A stretch of 64,000 nucleotides of DNA from an uncultured Prevotellaceae bacterium (GTDB lineage Bacteria > Bacteroidota > Bacteroidia > Bacteroidales > Bacteroidaceae): the NCBI GenBank assembly GCA_937898415.1, contig CALDLA010000068.1:12510-76509 (forward strand). The letters are read 5' to 3'. The position numbers and the translations under genes are program-made. Below the pieces are notes generated by a model. That model did no database searches. It was not told the origin of the DNA and saw only the letters and a program-made list of their open reading frames with translations. This document shows, in pieces, positions 50,397-59,305 of this stretch (its first letter is position 1; the number at the start of each line of letters is the position of its first letter).

Positions 50397-52328
50397 TTAT
50401 AATGCAAACGTCAAATTCATGTAAATATTGCGTCCCTTCTGCGGAATATGGTTCCAGTCGGCGTAGGTGGCATAGTATTTGTCGAGGAGGTTCTCGATGC
50501 CGGCACGAACGACGAACGACGAAAAGCGGTACTGCGCCGAGAGGTTGATGATAGCCCATTCACTGGCTGGCGTTTCCCCGTATTTCTCGCCGTAGTTGCT
50601 TTGGCGCGTATTACCTTTCACGACTGCTTGTGCCTGAAAATGCTGGTTCTGGTATTGCAGTTCCGACTGCCAACTGATGGGCGAAATCATTGGCAGCACG
50701 TCGCCCTCGTCATCTCGTCCTATGCTGTAAGCCAGGTTCGTGTTCCACGTCAGCCACGGCTGAATCTGCCACCCAGTGCTCAGCTGGGCGTTGGCAATGG
50801 TAGCATGCGCAATGTTGCCGTACACCTTCACACCCTCGGCATCAACGGTCATCGCACTCAGACGCCGTTCGAACTGCCCGATGATATAGTTTGAGAAGAA
50901 GAAGGCATTCGCGTCGATGGTGAAGTTAAAAGTGGGGAGTGAGAAGCGAAAAGTGCCGTTCACCTCGATGGCGCTCTCGTTCTTCAGCCTCGGGTTGCCG
51001 ATGTAGTCGTACTGGTCGAACGTGTTGTTCAAGTAGTAGCCGTAGGCCTCGGTCACCGTAGGTGCACGACTGCCCCAACCGCCGCCGATGGAAAGTTGAG
51101 AGTGGAGAGTTGATAGTTGATAGCTTGCAGCAATGCGCCCCGTCGTCTGGTGATACTGCTGCTTCATGCCTGGGAAGAAGACGCTCAGCGCCTTGTAACC
51201 CTCGTCGTTGTTCAGCCGCTGGTGCTGCCACGAGAGTTTTCCTGAGACATTCAGTGTGTGACGCTCACTCAGGGCAATGCGGTCGCTGAGGGCCACGCCT
51301 GTGTTCAGCGTCCCAACGTCGGGCCATGTCACCATATACATCGGCGCAGCACCGCCGGGATACATCGTCATGTCGGCAAACAGACGGTTGTAGTACAGGT
51401 CGTAGTTGGCCGTCAGCTCATGACCGCCTCTCGTGCTGCGTGCCAGACTGTATAAGCCCGCCGTCCAACTCTCACCCGGCATGTCCATGTGTATCTGCAC
51501 GTCAGGACGATGGGTGTCGTCCATCACGTGGGTGATGTGGTTGTAGTAGACCTTCGTTTCCCACGACTGGCGCCTGTACGACAACGAGGTAATAAAGGCC
51601 TCGGCCTTCGCCACGTCCATGTTCAGTGCAGGATAACCTACGTCCGTTGCACGGTCGAAGATGAAAGTACCCTCGATGGCGTCCTGCGGAGAGAGACGGA
51701 ATCCGAAGTTGTCGTAGGCGTTCACCTTTCGGAACTGCGAGAATAATACCTCGCGACCGCCGCCCTCCTTGTAGTTGCCGGCATCACGGTAAAAGACGCC
51801 GCCGTTGTTGTAGAACGACTGTGTAGATACTGCTGCATCGGCACCGTATACTTGCATGTGACCATTGCTCTCGTAGCCGGCATCGGCTCCAGCATGGAAA
51901 GCATCGCCGTTAAAGCCTGCCCTCCGCAACTTCAAGTCCAGCGCCCCGCCGATATTGCCTGTCGCCTGCGGATTGCCGTTCAGTCCTGAGTTCAGCAGGA
52001 TGCTCTGCAGGTTGCTGCTCTCCACATAACTGGTCACGGGATCCATCTTGTCCGTGCAGGCATAGAAGATTTTCATGCCGTCGATGGTGGTCGACACACG
52101 CTCAGTAGCCATGTTGTTCACGATGGGTTCCCAGGCGTACGAACCGCGCCGTACCAGCGAGACGTGCGACAACTCACGCAGGTGTTCGTCAATCGAAGCC
52201 ACTTGGCCTTTGGCTGATCGTCTGCCGCCCTGTCCCCGAGACACGACCACCACCTCGTCTATCCGTTGAGGCTCAGTGGCGGCCGTGTCAGACATCATTA
52301 TGGATGATAGCAAGAGAGTTTCAATCAT
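50397..52328 (-). CDS. TonB-dependent receptor coupled to YtkA-like lipoprotein
   Basis: 643 residues. Plug domain with IDEVVVVSRGQGG (TonB box-like, about 23-35), GMKIFYACTDKMDPVTSYVE and TGNIGGALDLKLRRAG, then a 22-strand-type barrel ending MNLTFAL with a terminal hydrophobic. Two stretches of 7-bp repeats are inside the coding sequence (51091-51125 and 50928-50955), encoding QLSTLHSQLS and LPTF. The start overlaps the lipoprotein stop by ATGA. Metal uptake, perhaps copper, is inferred only from the partner. Confidence 0.85.
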   Translation of the reverse strand: MIETLLLSSIMMSDTAATEPQRIDEVVVVSRGQGGRRSAKGQVASIDEHLRELSHVSLVRRGSYAWEPIVNNMATERVSTTIDGMKIFYACTDKMDPVTSYVESSNLQSILLNSGLNGNPQATGNIGGALDLKLRRAGFNGDAFHAGADAGYESNGHMQVYGADAAVSTQSFYNNGGVFYRDAGNYKEGGGREVLFSQFRKVNAYDNFGFRLSPQDAIEGTFIFDRATDVGYPALNMDVAKAEAFITSLSYRRQSWETKVYYNHITHVMDDTHRPDVQIHMDMPGESWTAGLYSLARSTRGGHELTANYDLYYNRLFADMTMYPGGAAPMYMVTWPDVGTLNTGVALSDRIALSERHTLNVSGKLSWQHQRLNNDEGYKALSVFFPGMKQQYHQTTGRIAASYQLSTLHSQLSIGGGWGSRAPTVTEAYGYYLNNTFDQYDYIGNPRLKNESAIEVNGTFRFSLPTFNFTIDANAFFFSNYIIGQFERRLSAMTVDAEGVKVYGNIAHATIANAQLSTGWQIQPWLTWNTNLAYSIGRDDEGDVLPMISPISWQSELQYQNQHFQAQAVVKGNTRQSNYGEKYGETPASEWAIINLSAQYRFSSFVVRAGIENLLDKYYATYADWNHIPQKGRNIYMNLTFAL

Positions 52329-53263
52329 ATCGTCACATCCCAGTACAACGAACTAAGTTCCTCGCCGCCTGCCACGATGTTGCCCTGTGCGGCCTTCACC
52401 GTCAGGTGAATGCGCCAGAGACCCGTCATGGTCAGGTTGATAGTGCCCGCGTAGCTGCCGTCGGCCTGCTTAACAAGCGACGTATTGCCGGGCGAGGTGT
52501 GGTTGCCCATGTCAGGCATGCGCGGGTCGATGTCCACGGTGAAGTTTTCCTCCGCTAACGCATAAGGCACGGTGGCCTTGGTGCTCTTCTTCGAGACGTA
52601 GGCCGTGATGGTGTTTGTGCCGGTCTTGAAATCGAGGGGGTTCACCAGGGAGAGGTAGTAGGTGGCATCGCTTGCCTTGAACGACTTCAGCCAAGCCTGT
52701 CCGTCGGGCAGGGCGTTGACAACGATGTCGTGTTTCTCAATGCCGCCCTTGCCGCCCAGCACCTGCGCGTCGTAGGAGAGCGTCCACGAACCAGCCTCGC
52801 TGGTGTTCATCAGGAACGATACCCACGTGCGCTTCACGGCCAGATAGCTGTCGTTGAAGCTGGCGGCATCGGGGCCTATGGGTGTGCTGTGGTACATATC
52901 CATTTTCACCATGTGCATCAGCGGTGTGATGCCTGTCAGTTCGAAGTTCTTGATATAGTTGCCCGTTGCTTTCTTCGTAGCGACGAAGAATATCTCGTTG
53001 TAGCCATTGTGGAAGCCGCCCGTCTTGGTATAGCCGAAGATATTGTACTTTCCGTCCACCTCCGTCTGTAACTCCGGCACAATCTTCACCGTCTGCAGGA
53101 ACTTATACACCTGCAGCGCCTCCTCGGCCGAGCAGCAATCGACGTCATCCGTGATTGTGATTCCTGGAATCTCGATTCCTGCCACTACGCCGTTGTCGTT
53201 GCTGTTGCAGGCAGTCAGTGCAACAGCGGCCAGAGCCAAAAACAATCCTTTTACTTTTTTCAT
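52325..53263 (-). CDS. Lipoprotein with YtkA-like C-terminal domain
   Basis: 312 residues. Lipobox ALTACNSND. The C-terminal domain (about 220-312) contains DIDPRMPDMGNHTSPGNTSL and GTINLTMTGLWRIHLTV, a pattern like YtkA/FixH-like domains often found in copper handling. The middle part has a His/Met-bearing stretch (LMHMVKMDMYHSTPIGP). It is cotranslated with the TonB receptor. A role in surface binding of a metal or metallophore is inferred. Vicinal CC at residues 43-44 is notable. Confidence 0.65.
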   Translation of the reverse strand: MKKVKGLFLALAAVALTACNSNDNGVVAGIEIPGITITDDVDCCSAEEALQVYKFLQTVKIVPELQTEVDGKYNIFGYTKTGGFHNGYNEIFFVATKKATGNYIKNFELTGITPLMHMVKMDMYHSTPIGPDAASFNDSYLAVKRTWVSFLMNTSEAGSWTLSYDAQVLGGKGGIEKHDIVVNALPDGQAWLKSFKASDATYYLSLVNPLDFKTGTNTITAYVSKKSTKATVPYALAEENFTVDIDPRMPDMGNHTSPGNTSLVKQADGSYAGTINLTMTGLWRIHLTVKAAQGNIVAGGEELSSLYWDVTI

Positions 53264-53315
53264 TGTCCTTACCGTTATTAAAATGAATACTATTTATTAT
53301 GTCTTTCCGATGATG

Positions 53316-53346
53316 CAAAGTTACGGCAATTTCCGCAGTTCCACAA
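53316..53346 (-). promoter_or_regulatory. Promoter of the lipoprotein-receptor-symporter unit
   Basis: Minus strand: TTG (53344-53346), exactly 20 bp, TAACTTTG (53316-53323). Confidence 0.7.
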
Positions 53347-53392
53347 TCCCACATGTGCGGCATTCTATATACCATCATTAGGGTATCAGTTG

Positions 53393-53453
53393 CCTTGTAG
53401 TCAATACAATCGGCATTCTGACCCACAGCGGACCGATTGTAGTCATTACAAGG
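53393..53453 (-). repeat. Imperfect inverted repeat after the SusD gene
   Basis: CCTTGTA and TACAATCGG of the left arm (53393-53413) pair with CCGATTGTA and TACAAGG of the right arm (53433-53453), with a mismatched centre. A GC hairpin (CGGCGC with GCGCCG, about 53453-53477) lies next to it. This is probably the end of the SusC-SusD transcript or an RNA element. Confidence 0.5.
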
Positions 53454-53499
53454 CGGCGCAACCAGATGGTCGCGCCGCTGAGTTGTGTCCTCGATTGGA

Positions 53500-55158
53500 T
53501 TAATATCCGGGGTTCTGGGCGATGTGGAGGTCTTCGCCGCTCAGGCCCGTGGGGATGGGCTGGCGGTAGTGCTTACCGCGGACGTTATTGTATTTGGCCA
53601 CGAGGTGGTTGTGTACCTTGGTGAAGTAAGCCTCCTGATCGGGGGTGTAAGTATTGCCGAGCGCGGTCTTCCAGTCGTCGGCAAAGTGCTTGTAGTTCTT
53701 AACCTGCTGCACGCTGCTGATGAGGTCCTTCCAGCGGTAGCTGTTGAGCACTGAGAACTGCTCATAGGTGAACTCGTAGTCCCATTCGCGCTTGATCTGG
53801 TCGAACGTGGGGGCACTGACGGACTCGATGCCGGCACGAGTGCGCAGCTGGTTGAAGGGCTCGGCGGCCTCAGCGTTGCGCCCCAGCTGCACAAGGGCCT
53901 CGGCCTTGGTGAGCAGCACCTCGGCGTAGCGAATCTCGATGCGGTCAACCGAGTTCTTCGTAATCTCGAGGTTCTCGCTGTTCTCATAGCTCTGATCGAC
54001 GCCCTTGCCGTTGACGGGCGTGTAGACGGGCGAGTAGTAGTGATGGACGTTGCCGGTCTCGGGGTTCTTCACCTCGACGAAGTAGGTCTCAGCCAGACGC
54101 TTGTCGTTGGGCTGCTCACGCTTCCAGTCGTCGTAGAGGTTGTCATCGGCTACCTCGGTGTGGTTCTGTGTGTAGCCGTTGCCGTACTCGCCATTCTGGA
54201 ACGGGAAGGTCCACGAGCAGTGCGTCTGGTGGTTGCCCTGGGCATCAATCTTGTCACCGTCGTGTGCGATAGTAAAGAGGTGCTCGTTGGTGCCGCGCTT
54301 GTTGCTCTCATAGTCGCGGCCGTAGAGCTTGCGGTAGTCGGGGTCGAGCTTCAGCAGACCGCTGCTGATGACCTTGTCGGCATACTCGACGGCCTTCTCC
54401 AGGCGACTGTCGGTCTTGGTGAACTGCGGATCGGTCTGTGTGTCGGCGATAGCCTGTACCTCAGCAGCCGACAGGGGGTTGTCGCCCCAGACGAGGTAGG
54501 CACGGGCCAGTAGTGCCTCAGCAGCCTGCTTCGAAGGCACGCGGGGGTCGCCGTCGTAGTTCTTCAGCAGCTGTTCGGCGTCGGTCAGATCGCTGACAAT
54601 CTGGTTGAAGACCTCGTCGATGCTCTTACGATCAGTGGTGCTGCCGCCCTTCTCTGTGAACACGGGCACCTCGCCCCACAGCTGCGCCAGCTTCAGATAA
54701 GCCAGGGCGCGCAAGAACTTAGCTTTGCCCACAGCGGCGTTGTAGCCTGCCTGTGTCACCTTCTTTTCTTTGAGCAGGTTGTCGATGGTGGCGATGGCCT
54801 CGTTGTCCTGGGCGATGCCGAGGAACAGGTGGTTGAATATCTTGACCTGATACCACGTCTTGTCGTTCTGCTCGAAGCGGCTGTTCACGGGACCGGCCTC
54901 ACTCTCCTCACCCTCGAACGAGATGAGCTTGTTCGAGTTCAGCTCAATGATGAACGAGAAAGATGAGCTGAGCGGCTGCCAGTGGCTGTAGACGCCGTTG
55001 ACGAGAGAGAGGGCGCTGGCGTCGTCGGCCACGACGTTCTCGTCGGTCACCTGATTATTATTACTGTTGTTGTCGTCATCGTCGGACGAGCATGATACGA
55101 AACCCAGTGAAAGGGTTGTTGCCAGAACGGCACTGAGAATGATGTTTGCTTTCTTCAT
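53500..55158 (-). CDS. SusD/RagB-family surface nutrient-binding lipoprotein
   Basis: 552 residues. Lipobox GFVSCSSDDDDNNSNN with an acidic, Asn-rich surface-export signal after the Cys. SusD landmarks: GKAKFLRALAYLKLAQLWGEVPV, SKQAAEALLARAYLVWGD and RIEIRYAEVLLTKAEALVQLG. It caps the SusC channel on the cell surface. It follows the SusC gene by 40 bp. The operon lacks glycosidases, so the substrate may not be a glycan. Confidence 0.93.
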   Translation of the reverse strand: MKKANIILSAVLATTLSLGFVSCSSDDDDNNSNNNQVTDENVVADDASALSLVNGVYSHWQPLSSSFSFIIELNSNKLISFEGEESEAGPVNSRFEQNDKTWYQVKIFNHLFLGIAQDNEAIATIDNLLKEKKVTQAGYNAAVGKAKFLRALAYLKLAQLWGEVPVFTEKGGSTTDRKSIDEVFNQIVSDLTDAEQLLKNYDGDPRVPSKQAAEALLARAYLVWGDNPLSAAEVQAIADTQTDPQFTKTDSRLEKAVEYADKVISSGLLKLDPDYRKLYGRDYESNKRGTNEHLFTIAHDGDKIDAQGNHQTHCSWTFPFQNGEYGNGYTQNHTEVADDNLYDDWKREQPNDKRLAETYFVEVKNPETGNVHHYYSPVYTPVNGKGVDQSYENSENLEITKNSVDRIEIRYAEVLLTKAEALVQLGRNAEAAEPFNQLRTRAGIESVSAPTFDQIKREWDYEFTYEQFSVLNSYRWKDLISSVQQVKNYKHFADDWKTALGNTYTPDQEAYFTKVHNHLVAKYNNVRGKHYRQPIPTGLSGEDLHIAQNPGY

Positions 55159-55198
55159 ACTGAAATCTCCTTTTTACCTTTAGTTAATACTCTATGAA

Positions 55199-58100
55199 TT
55201 ATAATGTGATGTTTACTCCGAATACAAAGCTGCGCGATGAGGGGTATGCGCCGCTGTCTGTGCCACTGGCCACCTCAGGGTCGTAGCCCTTGTAGGGGGT
55301 GATGGTGAATAGGTTCGAGGCGGTGGCATAGACGCGCACACTTTGAATCTTGAAACTTGGATCTTGAAACTTGAAACTATACTCGATGGTGAGGTTACGC
55401 AGCTTCAGGTAGCTGGCGCTCTGCACGTAGCGGCTGTCGATGTAGCCGAGGGGACGGGCGTTCGAGGCCAAGGGCAGGGTGTTGCCGCCATTCTGCGGCG
55501 TCCATGAGTCCTTGACGGTGCTGAGCACGTTGTACGAGTCGTTGGTCAGTTCCAAGCGGCGCCCCAGAGCGTTGTACACCTCGTTGCCGTAACTACCGGC
55601 GAACGATGCCGAGGCATCGAGGTTGCGCCACGTGATCTGCGTGGAGAAACCGTAGACGATGTCGGGCTGGGTGCTGCCGAGGATCACGCGGTCGTTGCCG
55701 TCGATGCGATTATTGCCGTCGGTGTCGGCGAACTTCAGGTCGCCGGGCTTCGGCGTCAGGCCGTTGACGGTGGGCAGCTTCGTCACGTCCTCGTCCTGCT
55801 GCACGATGCCGATGAACTGCAGGCCGTAAAACGAGCCGAGCGATTCGCCCTTGCGCAATATCTGTTGGTTGTCGGCGCCCAGGATCACGTTGTTCGTTGC
55901 GCCCATATCGGTAATCTCGTTGTGGTTGTAGGCGGCGTTGGCGTTGATAGTCCAATTCAGATGCTTCCTCTGGATGAGTGTCGTGCTGACGGCCAGCTCC
56001 ACGCCCTTATTCACGACGTTGCCCACATTCTGCAACTGGGTGGTGACACCCGAGGCGAAGCCCATCGGAACGACCAAGAGCAGGTCGCTGGTCTTCTTGT
56101 AGTAGGCGTCGAACACCACGCTGACGCGGTCTTTCCACAGGCCGAGGTCGATGCCGGCGTTATACGAGGCGGTGGTCTCCCATTTCAGGTTGTCGTTGGC
56201 CGTATTTTGCTTCGAGTAGCTGCTACTGCCTGCATAAGAGCCCGTGGCGTAGCTGGTACTGAAAGCATAGTCGCTTATTTCCTGGTTGCCCACCAGTCCG
56301 GCTGAGGCGCGCACCTTCATATAGTCGATGCTGCGGACGCGGCGCAGGAAGCGCTCCTTGTCAACGTTCCACGACAGGCCGAGCGAGGGGAAGTAACCCC
56401 AGCGATGGTCCTTGGAGAAACGGCTGCTGTTGTCGGCGCGGAAGGTGGCGGTGGCGTTGTAGCGGTCGAGTTGCGTGTAGTTGACGCGGGCGATGATGCT
56501 GTTCAGCGAGGCCTCGCTGATGCCGGTCTGCGGGGTATAGACCTCCGAGCCGTCGCCCAGGTTGTACTGCTTCAGCGTCTCGTTCGTGAAGTGATTGGTG
56601 CGGATGGCGCTGTAGGTCGAGGTCTGCGTCTGACGGGTGTAGCCGCCGAGGGCTTCCACATGGTGCTGGCCGAAGTCGTGGGCGTAGGTGGCGGTGTACT
56701 CCTGCTGCCACACGTCGGTCTGCCGGTTGCCCGTGCCGCCGATGCCCTGTGTGGCCAGTCCCAGTGAGGTGTAGCCCCCTGAGAAATAGTTCTGAGTGAG
56801 CTTCTCGCTGTTCAATCCGAGCGATGCCTTCAGCGTCAGGTGTCCGATCTGGTAGGTTGCCCAAACATTGCTCAGCAGGTAGTTGTTAATATTTTCGGCC
56901 ACGCTCTCCTTGAGGTCATAGACGGGATTGGCGGCGTGGTCGCCGATGGCGAAGTAGGCGTACTCGTAGGGGTTCTTGAAGTTGTAGCTTCCGTCTTGAT
57001 TATAGACGCTGATGACGGGCGGCATCAGCAGGGCATAGACAAAGCTGTTGGTGATGCCTGCCGAGAAGGGCGACGAGTTGAACACCTTCGCCTCGGCGGT
57101 GGTCAATCCGTTTTGCTTCGAGCGGCCGTAGGTGGCGTTAACGCCGAAATGTAGTCCTTCCTGCAGCTCCCACTCCACGTTGGTGTGAAAGTTGTAACGC
57201 TGGAAACCAGAGTTTAGGATGATGCCATCCTGGTCGGTGTAGTTGGCTGAGAAGGCGTAGCGGTTTTTCTCCGTACCGCCGTTGATGCTCAGTTCGTGGG
57301 TCTGCTGGATGGCGGTGCGCAGCACGGCGTCCTGCCAGTCGGTGCCCTTGCCTAATGCGGTAATTTCGGTATCGGTGTAGCCGCCCTTATTGCTGAAGTA
57401 GTCCTTCTGGAATTGTGCCCACTCTGAGGCTCCGAGGAGGTCGAGCTTCTTAGTGGCGTTGCTGACGCCGAAGCTGTAGTTGTAGCTGATGTGAGCCTTG
57501 CCCCTGCCCAGTTTGCCCTTTTTGGTGGTGATGAGGATGACGCCGTTGGCACCGCGCGAACCGTAGATCGCGGTGGCCGAGACGTCCTTCAGCACCTCTA
57601 TCGACTCGATGTCGTTAGGATTGATGGTTGCCAGTGGGTTCAGGCTGCCCTCGATGGCGCTGAGCCCCGTGCTGTTGATGGCGGCGTCCTTGAAGTAGAT
57701 AAAGCCGTCAACCACGTAGAGCGGTTCGTTCGAGGCGTTGACTGAATTGCCGCCTCGGATGCGGATGTGGCTGTCGGCACCAGGCTGTCCGCTTGTAGCT
57801 GTGACGGCCAGTCCTGCCACCTGTCCGCTTAACGCACCGTCTAGGGTGGGGGTAGTAGCCTTCTCAAAGATATCGGCCTTGATGGTAGTCACGCTACCCG
57901 TCAGTTGGTTGCGCTTCTGTGTGCCGTAGCCTACCACAACCACCTCGTCTATTCGGCTGGAGTTGTCGATGAGCGTAATCTCCACGGGTTCCTCGAAGTC
58001 GTACACATCGACGTCTATCGGACGGTAGCCCACGTACTCCACACGTAAAGTCAGCGGTGCCTCCTTCTTGGTCTGCAGTGCGAACTTACCGTCGATATCC

Positions 58101-58261
58101 GTCACGACACCTTTCCCCTTCTCTGACTTCACGATGACCGACGCGCCAATCAGCGCCTCACCGCTTCTCGCATCCTTGATGCTGCCTGTTATCAGTCCTT
58201 GCGCCAGCGCATAGAGGGGGCTGATTGCAACAACCGTTGCAATGAACAATCTCTTTACCAT
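55199..58261 (-). CDS. SusC/RagA-family TonB-linked outer-membrane transporter
   Basis: 1020 residues. Signal peptide (LFIATVVAISPLYALAQG), carboxypeptidase-regulatory-like domain (GSIKDARSGEALIGASVIVK), TonB box region (IDEVVVVGYGTQKRNQLTGS), plug with RIRGGNSVNASNEPLYVVDG and ATAIYGSRGANGVILITTKKG, then the barrel ending FVFGVNITL. It imports a nutrient bound by the SusD partner. Near the C-terminus five 7-bp repeats (55343-55377) encode SFKFQDPSFKIQ. Confidence 0.94.
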   Translation of the reverse strand: MVKRLFIATVVAISPLYALAQGLITGSIKDARSGEALIGASVIVKSEKGKGVVTDIDGKFALQTKKEAPLTLRVEYVGYRPIDVDVYDFEEPVEITLIDNSSRIDEVVVVGYGTQKRNQLTGSVTTIKADIFEKATTPTLDGALSGQVAGLAVTATSGQPGADSHIRIRGGNSVNASNEPLYVVDGFIYFKDAAINSTGLSAIEGSLNPLATINPNDIESIEVLKDVSATAIYGSRGANGVILITTKKGKLGRGKAHISYNYSFGVSNATKKLDLLGASEWAQFQKDYFSNKGGYTDTEITALGKGTDWQDAVLRTAIQQTHELSINGGTEKNRYAFSANYTDQDGIILNSGFQRYNFHTNVEWELQEGLHFGVNATYGRSKQNGLTTAEAKVFNSSPFSAGITNSFVYALLMPPVISVYNQDGSYNFKNPYEYAYFAIGDHAANPVYDLKESVAENINNYLLSNVWATYQIGHLTLKASLGLNSEKLTQNYFSGGYTSLGLATQGIGGTGNRQTDVWQQEYTATYAHDFGQHHVEALGGYTRQTQTSTYSAIRTNHFTNETLKQYNLGDGSEVYTPQTGISEASLNSIIARVNYTQLDRYNATATFRADNSSRFSKDHRWGYFPSLGLSWNVDKERFLRRVRSIDYMKVRASAGLVGNQEISDYAFSTSYATGSYAGSSSYSKQNTANDNLKWETTASYNAGIDLGLWKDRVSVVFDAYYKKTSDLLLVVPMGFASGVTTQLQNVGNVVNKGVELAVSTTLIQRKHLNWTINANAAYNHNEITDMGATNNVILGADNQQILRKGESLGSFYGLQFIGIVQQDEDVTKLPTVNGLTPKPGDLKFADTDGNNRIDGNDRVILGSTQPDIVYGFSTQITWRNLDASASFAGSYGNEVYNALGRRLELTNDSYNVLSTVKDSWTPQNGGNTLPLASNARPLGYIDSRYVQSASYLKLRNLTIEYSFKFQDPSFKIQSVRVYATASNLFTITPYKGYDPEVASGTDSGAYPSSRSFVFGVNITL

Positions 58262-58282
58262 ATCCTTACCTTTTAAACCTTT

Positions 58283-59140
58283 TTACCTTATATTCAGCAG
58301 ACCGTACTGGTGGTTATACTTCGTGCCATTCTCGAGCACCCATTGCAGGAAACGGTTGATGGCCTCATCTGTGTCGTTGAACGTGATGGCGACTTTCTCA
58401 ATATCAACCACTGCGGGCTTAGAGCTTTCGAGAATTGTCAGCACCTCGTCAAGCGTACCGTTGAATCTTTCAGCGACGTCCTTCTTAAGGTCGAGACCCA
58501 CGAGGGTGAGATTACTCTTCAGGTGACGGCTCTGGAGGTCGAAGATATTTGAAAGGGTGTTGAACGTTACACCCAGCGGGTCCTTTGCGATTGCGGTGTT
58601 CAGAAACAGATCATCGCCAGCGATACGCTTGCCCCGGAAGTTTGTGTTGTTTTCACCAAAGTGATGGGCGAACGAAGAGGCGACGGATGTGGCGTTGCTG
58701 CCGCTGTAGATGGTGATGCGCTCGAAGGTATTGTTCTTCACCTCATCGTCGAACTCATCGCCGAGGAAGAAGAGCTGCTTCAGTTTCTTGGCGTTCAGGT
58801 GCTTCCCCTCCAGTAGCCGTGCTGCCTCAGAGCTGCGGGCAGTAATGGGCAGCACGGCCGTTTCTCCGAAATATAACAAATGGCAAAAGTTGTCTGTTGA
58901 GGTTCCTTCCTGCTGGACAATGGTGACCGTGAGGTCGCTCTCTGTCTGACCTTTGGCTATCTGGAACACGACGCCCGGCTCCGTCTTGGCATACTCTTCA
59001 ATCCACTTTTCAACTAATGGACGGGCAAAGCGCGGACTCTTTATCGTGCGTACATTATTATTAGTACTATTATTGTCTGCCCAGGCACTTGTCAGGTTCA
59101 GGCTCAGAATGGCTGCGATGATTACTACTGCTTTCTTCAT
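58283..59140 (-). CDS. Exported PstS-like substrate-binding protein, first gene of SusCD operon
   Basis: 285 residues from ATG 59140 (MKKAVVIIAAILSLNLTSAW, signal peptide); a longer frame from 59200 would start inside the promoter. The body (KWIEEYAKTEPGVVFQIAKG, VLPITARSSEA, DEVKNNTFERITIYSGSNAT) resembles periplasmic binding proteins of the phosphate or anion type. It precedes SusC by 21 bp. A binding protein heading a SusC-SusD operon is unusual and suggests uptake of a small ligand rather than a polysaccharide; this is inference. Confidence 0.65.
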   Translation of the reverse strand: MKKAVVIIAAILSLNLTSAWADNNSTNNNVRTIKSPRFARPLVEKWIEEYAKTEPGVVFQIAKGQTESDLTVTIVQQEGTSTDNFCHLLYFGETAVLPITARSSEAARLLEGKHLNAKKLKQLFFLGDEFDDEVKNNTFERITIYSGSNATSVASSFAHHFGENNTNFRGKRIAGDDLFLNTAIAKDPLGVTFNTLSNIFDLQSRHLKSNLTLVGLDLKKDVAERFNGTLDEVLTILESSKPAVVDIEKVAITFNDTDEAINRFLQWVLENGTKYNHQYGLLNIR

Positions 59141-59169
59141 ATCTTTGCTTATCGTTATGTTTCTGGGTG

Positions 59170-59200
59170 CAAAGGTACGGCGGTTTTCGCACACCGGCAA
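59170..59200 (-). promoter_or_regulatory. Promoter of the binding protein-SusC-SusD operon
   Basis: Minus strand: TTG (59198-59200), 20 bp, TACCTTTG (59170-59177), leaving a 30-nt leader before ATG 59140. Confidence 0.75.
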
Positions 59201-59305
59201 TCCCCTCCTTATGTCATTCTGCCTACCACGTACATGGTATTTCGTTCATTTGTGCTGATATTTGCGGGAAAAAGCGTAACTTTGCAGCCAAATTCTGATA
59301 GAACG

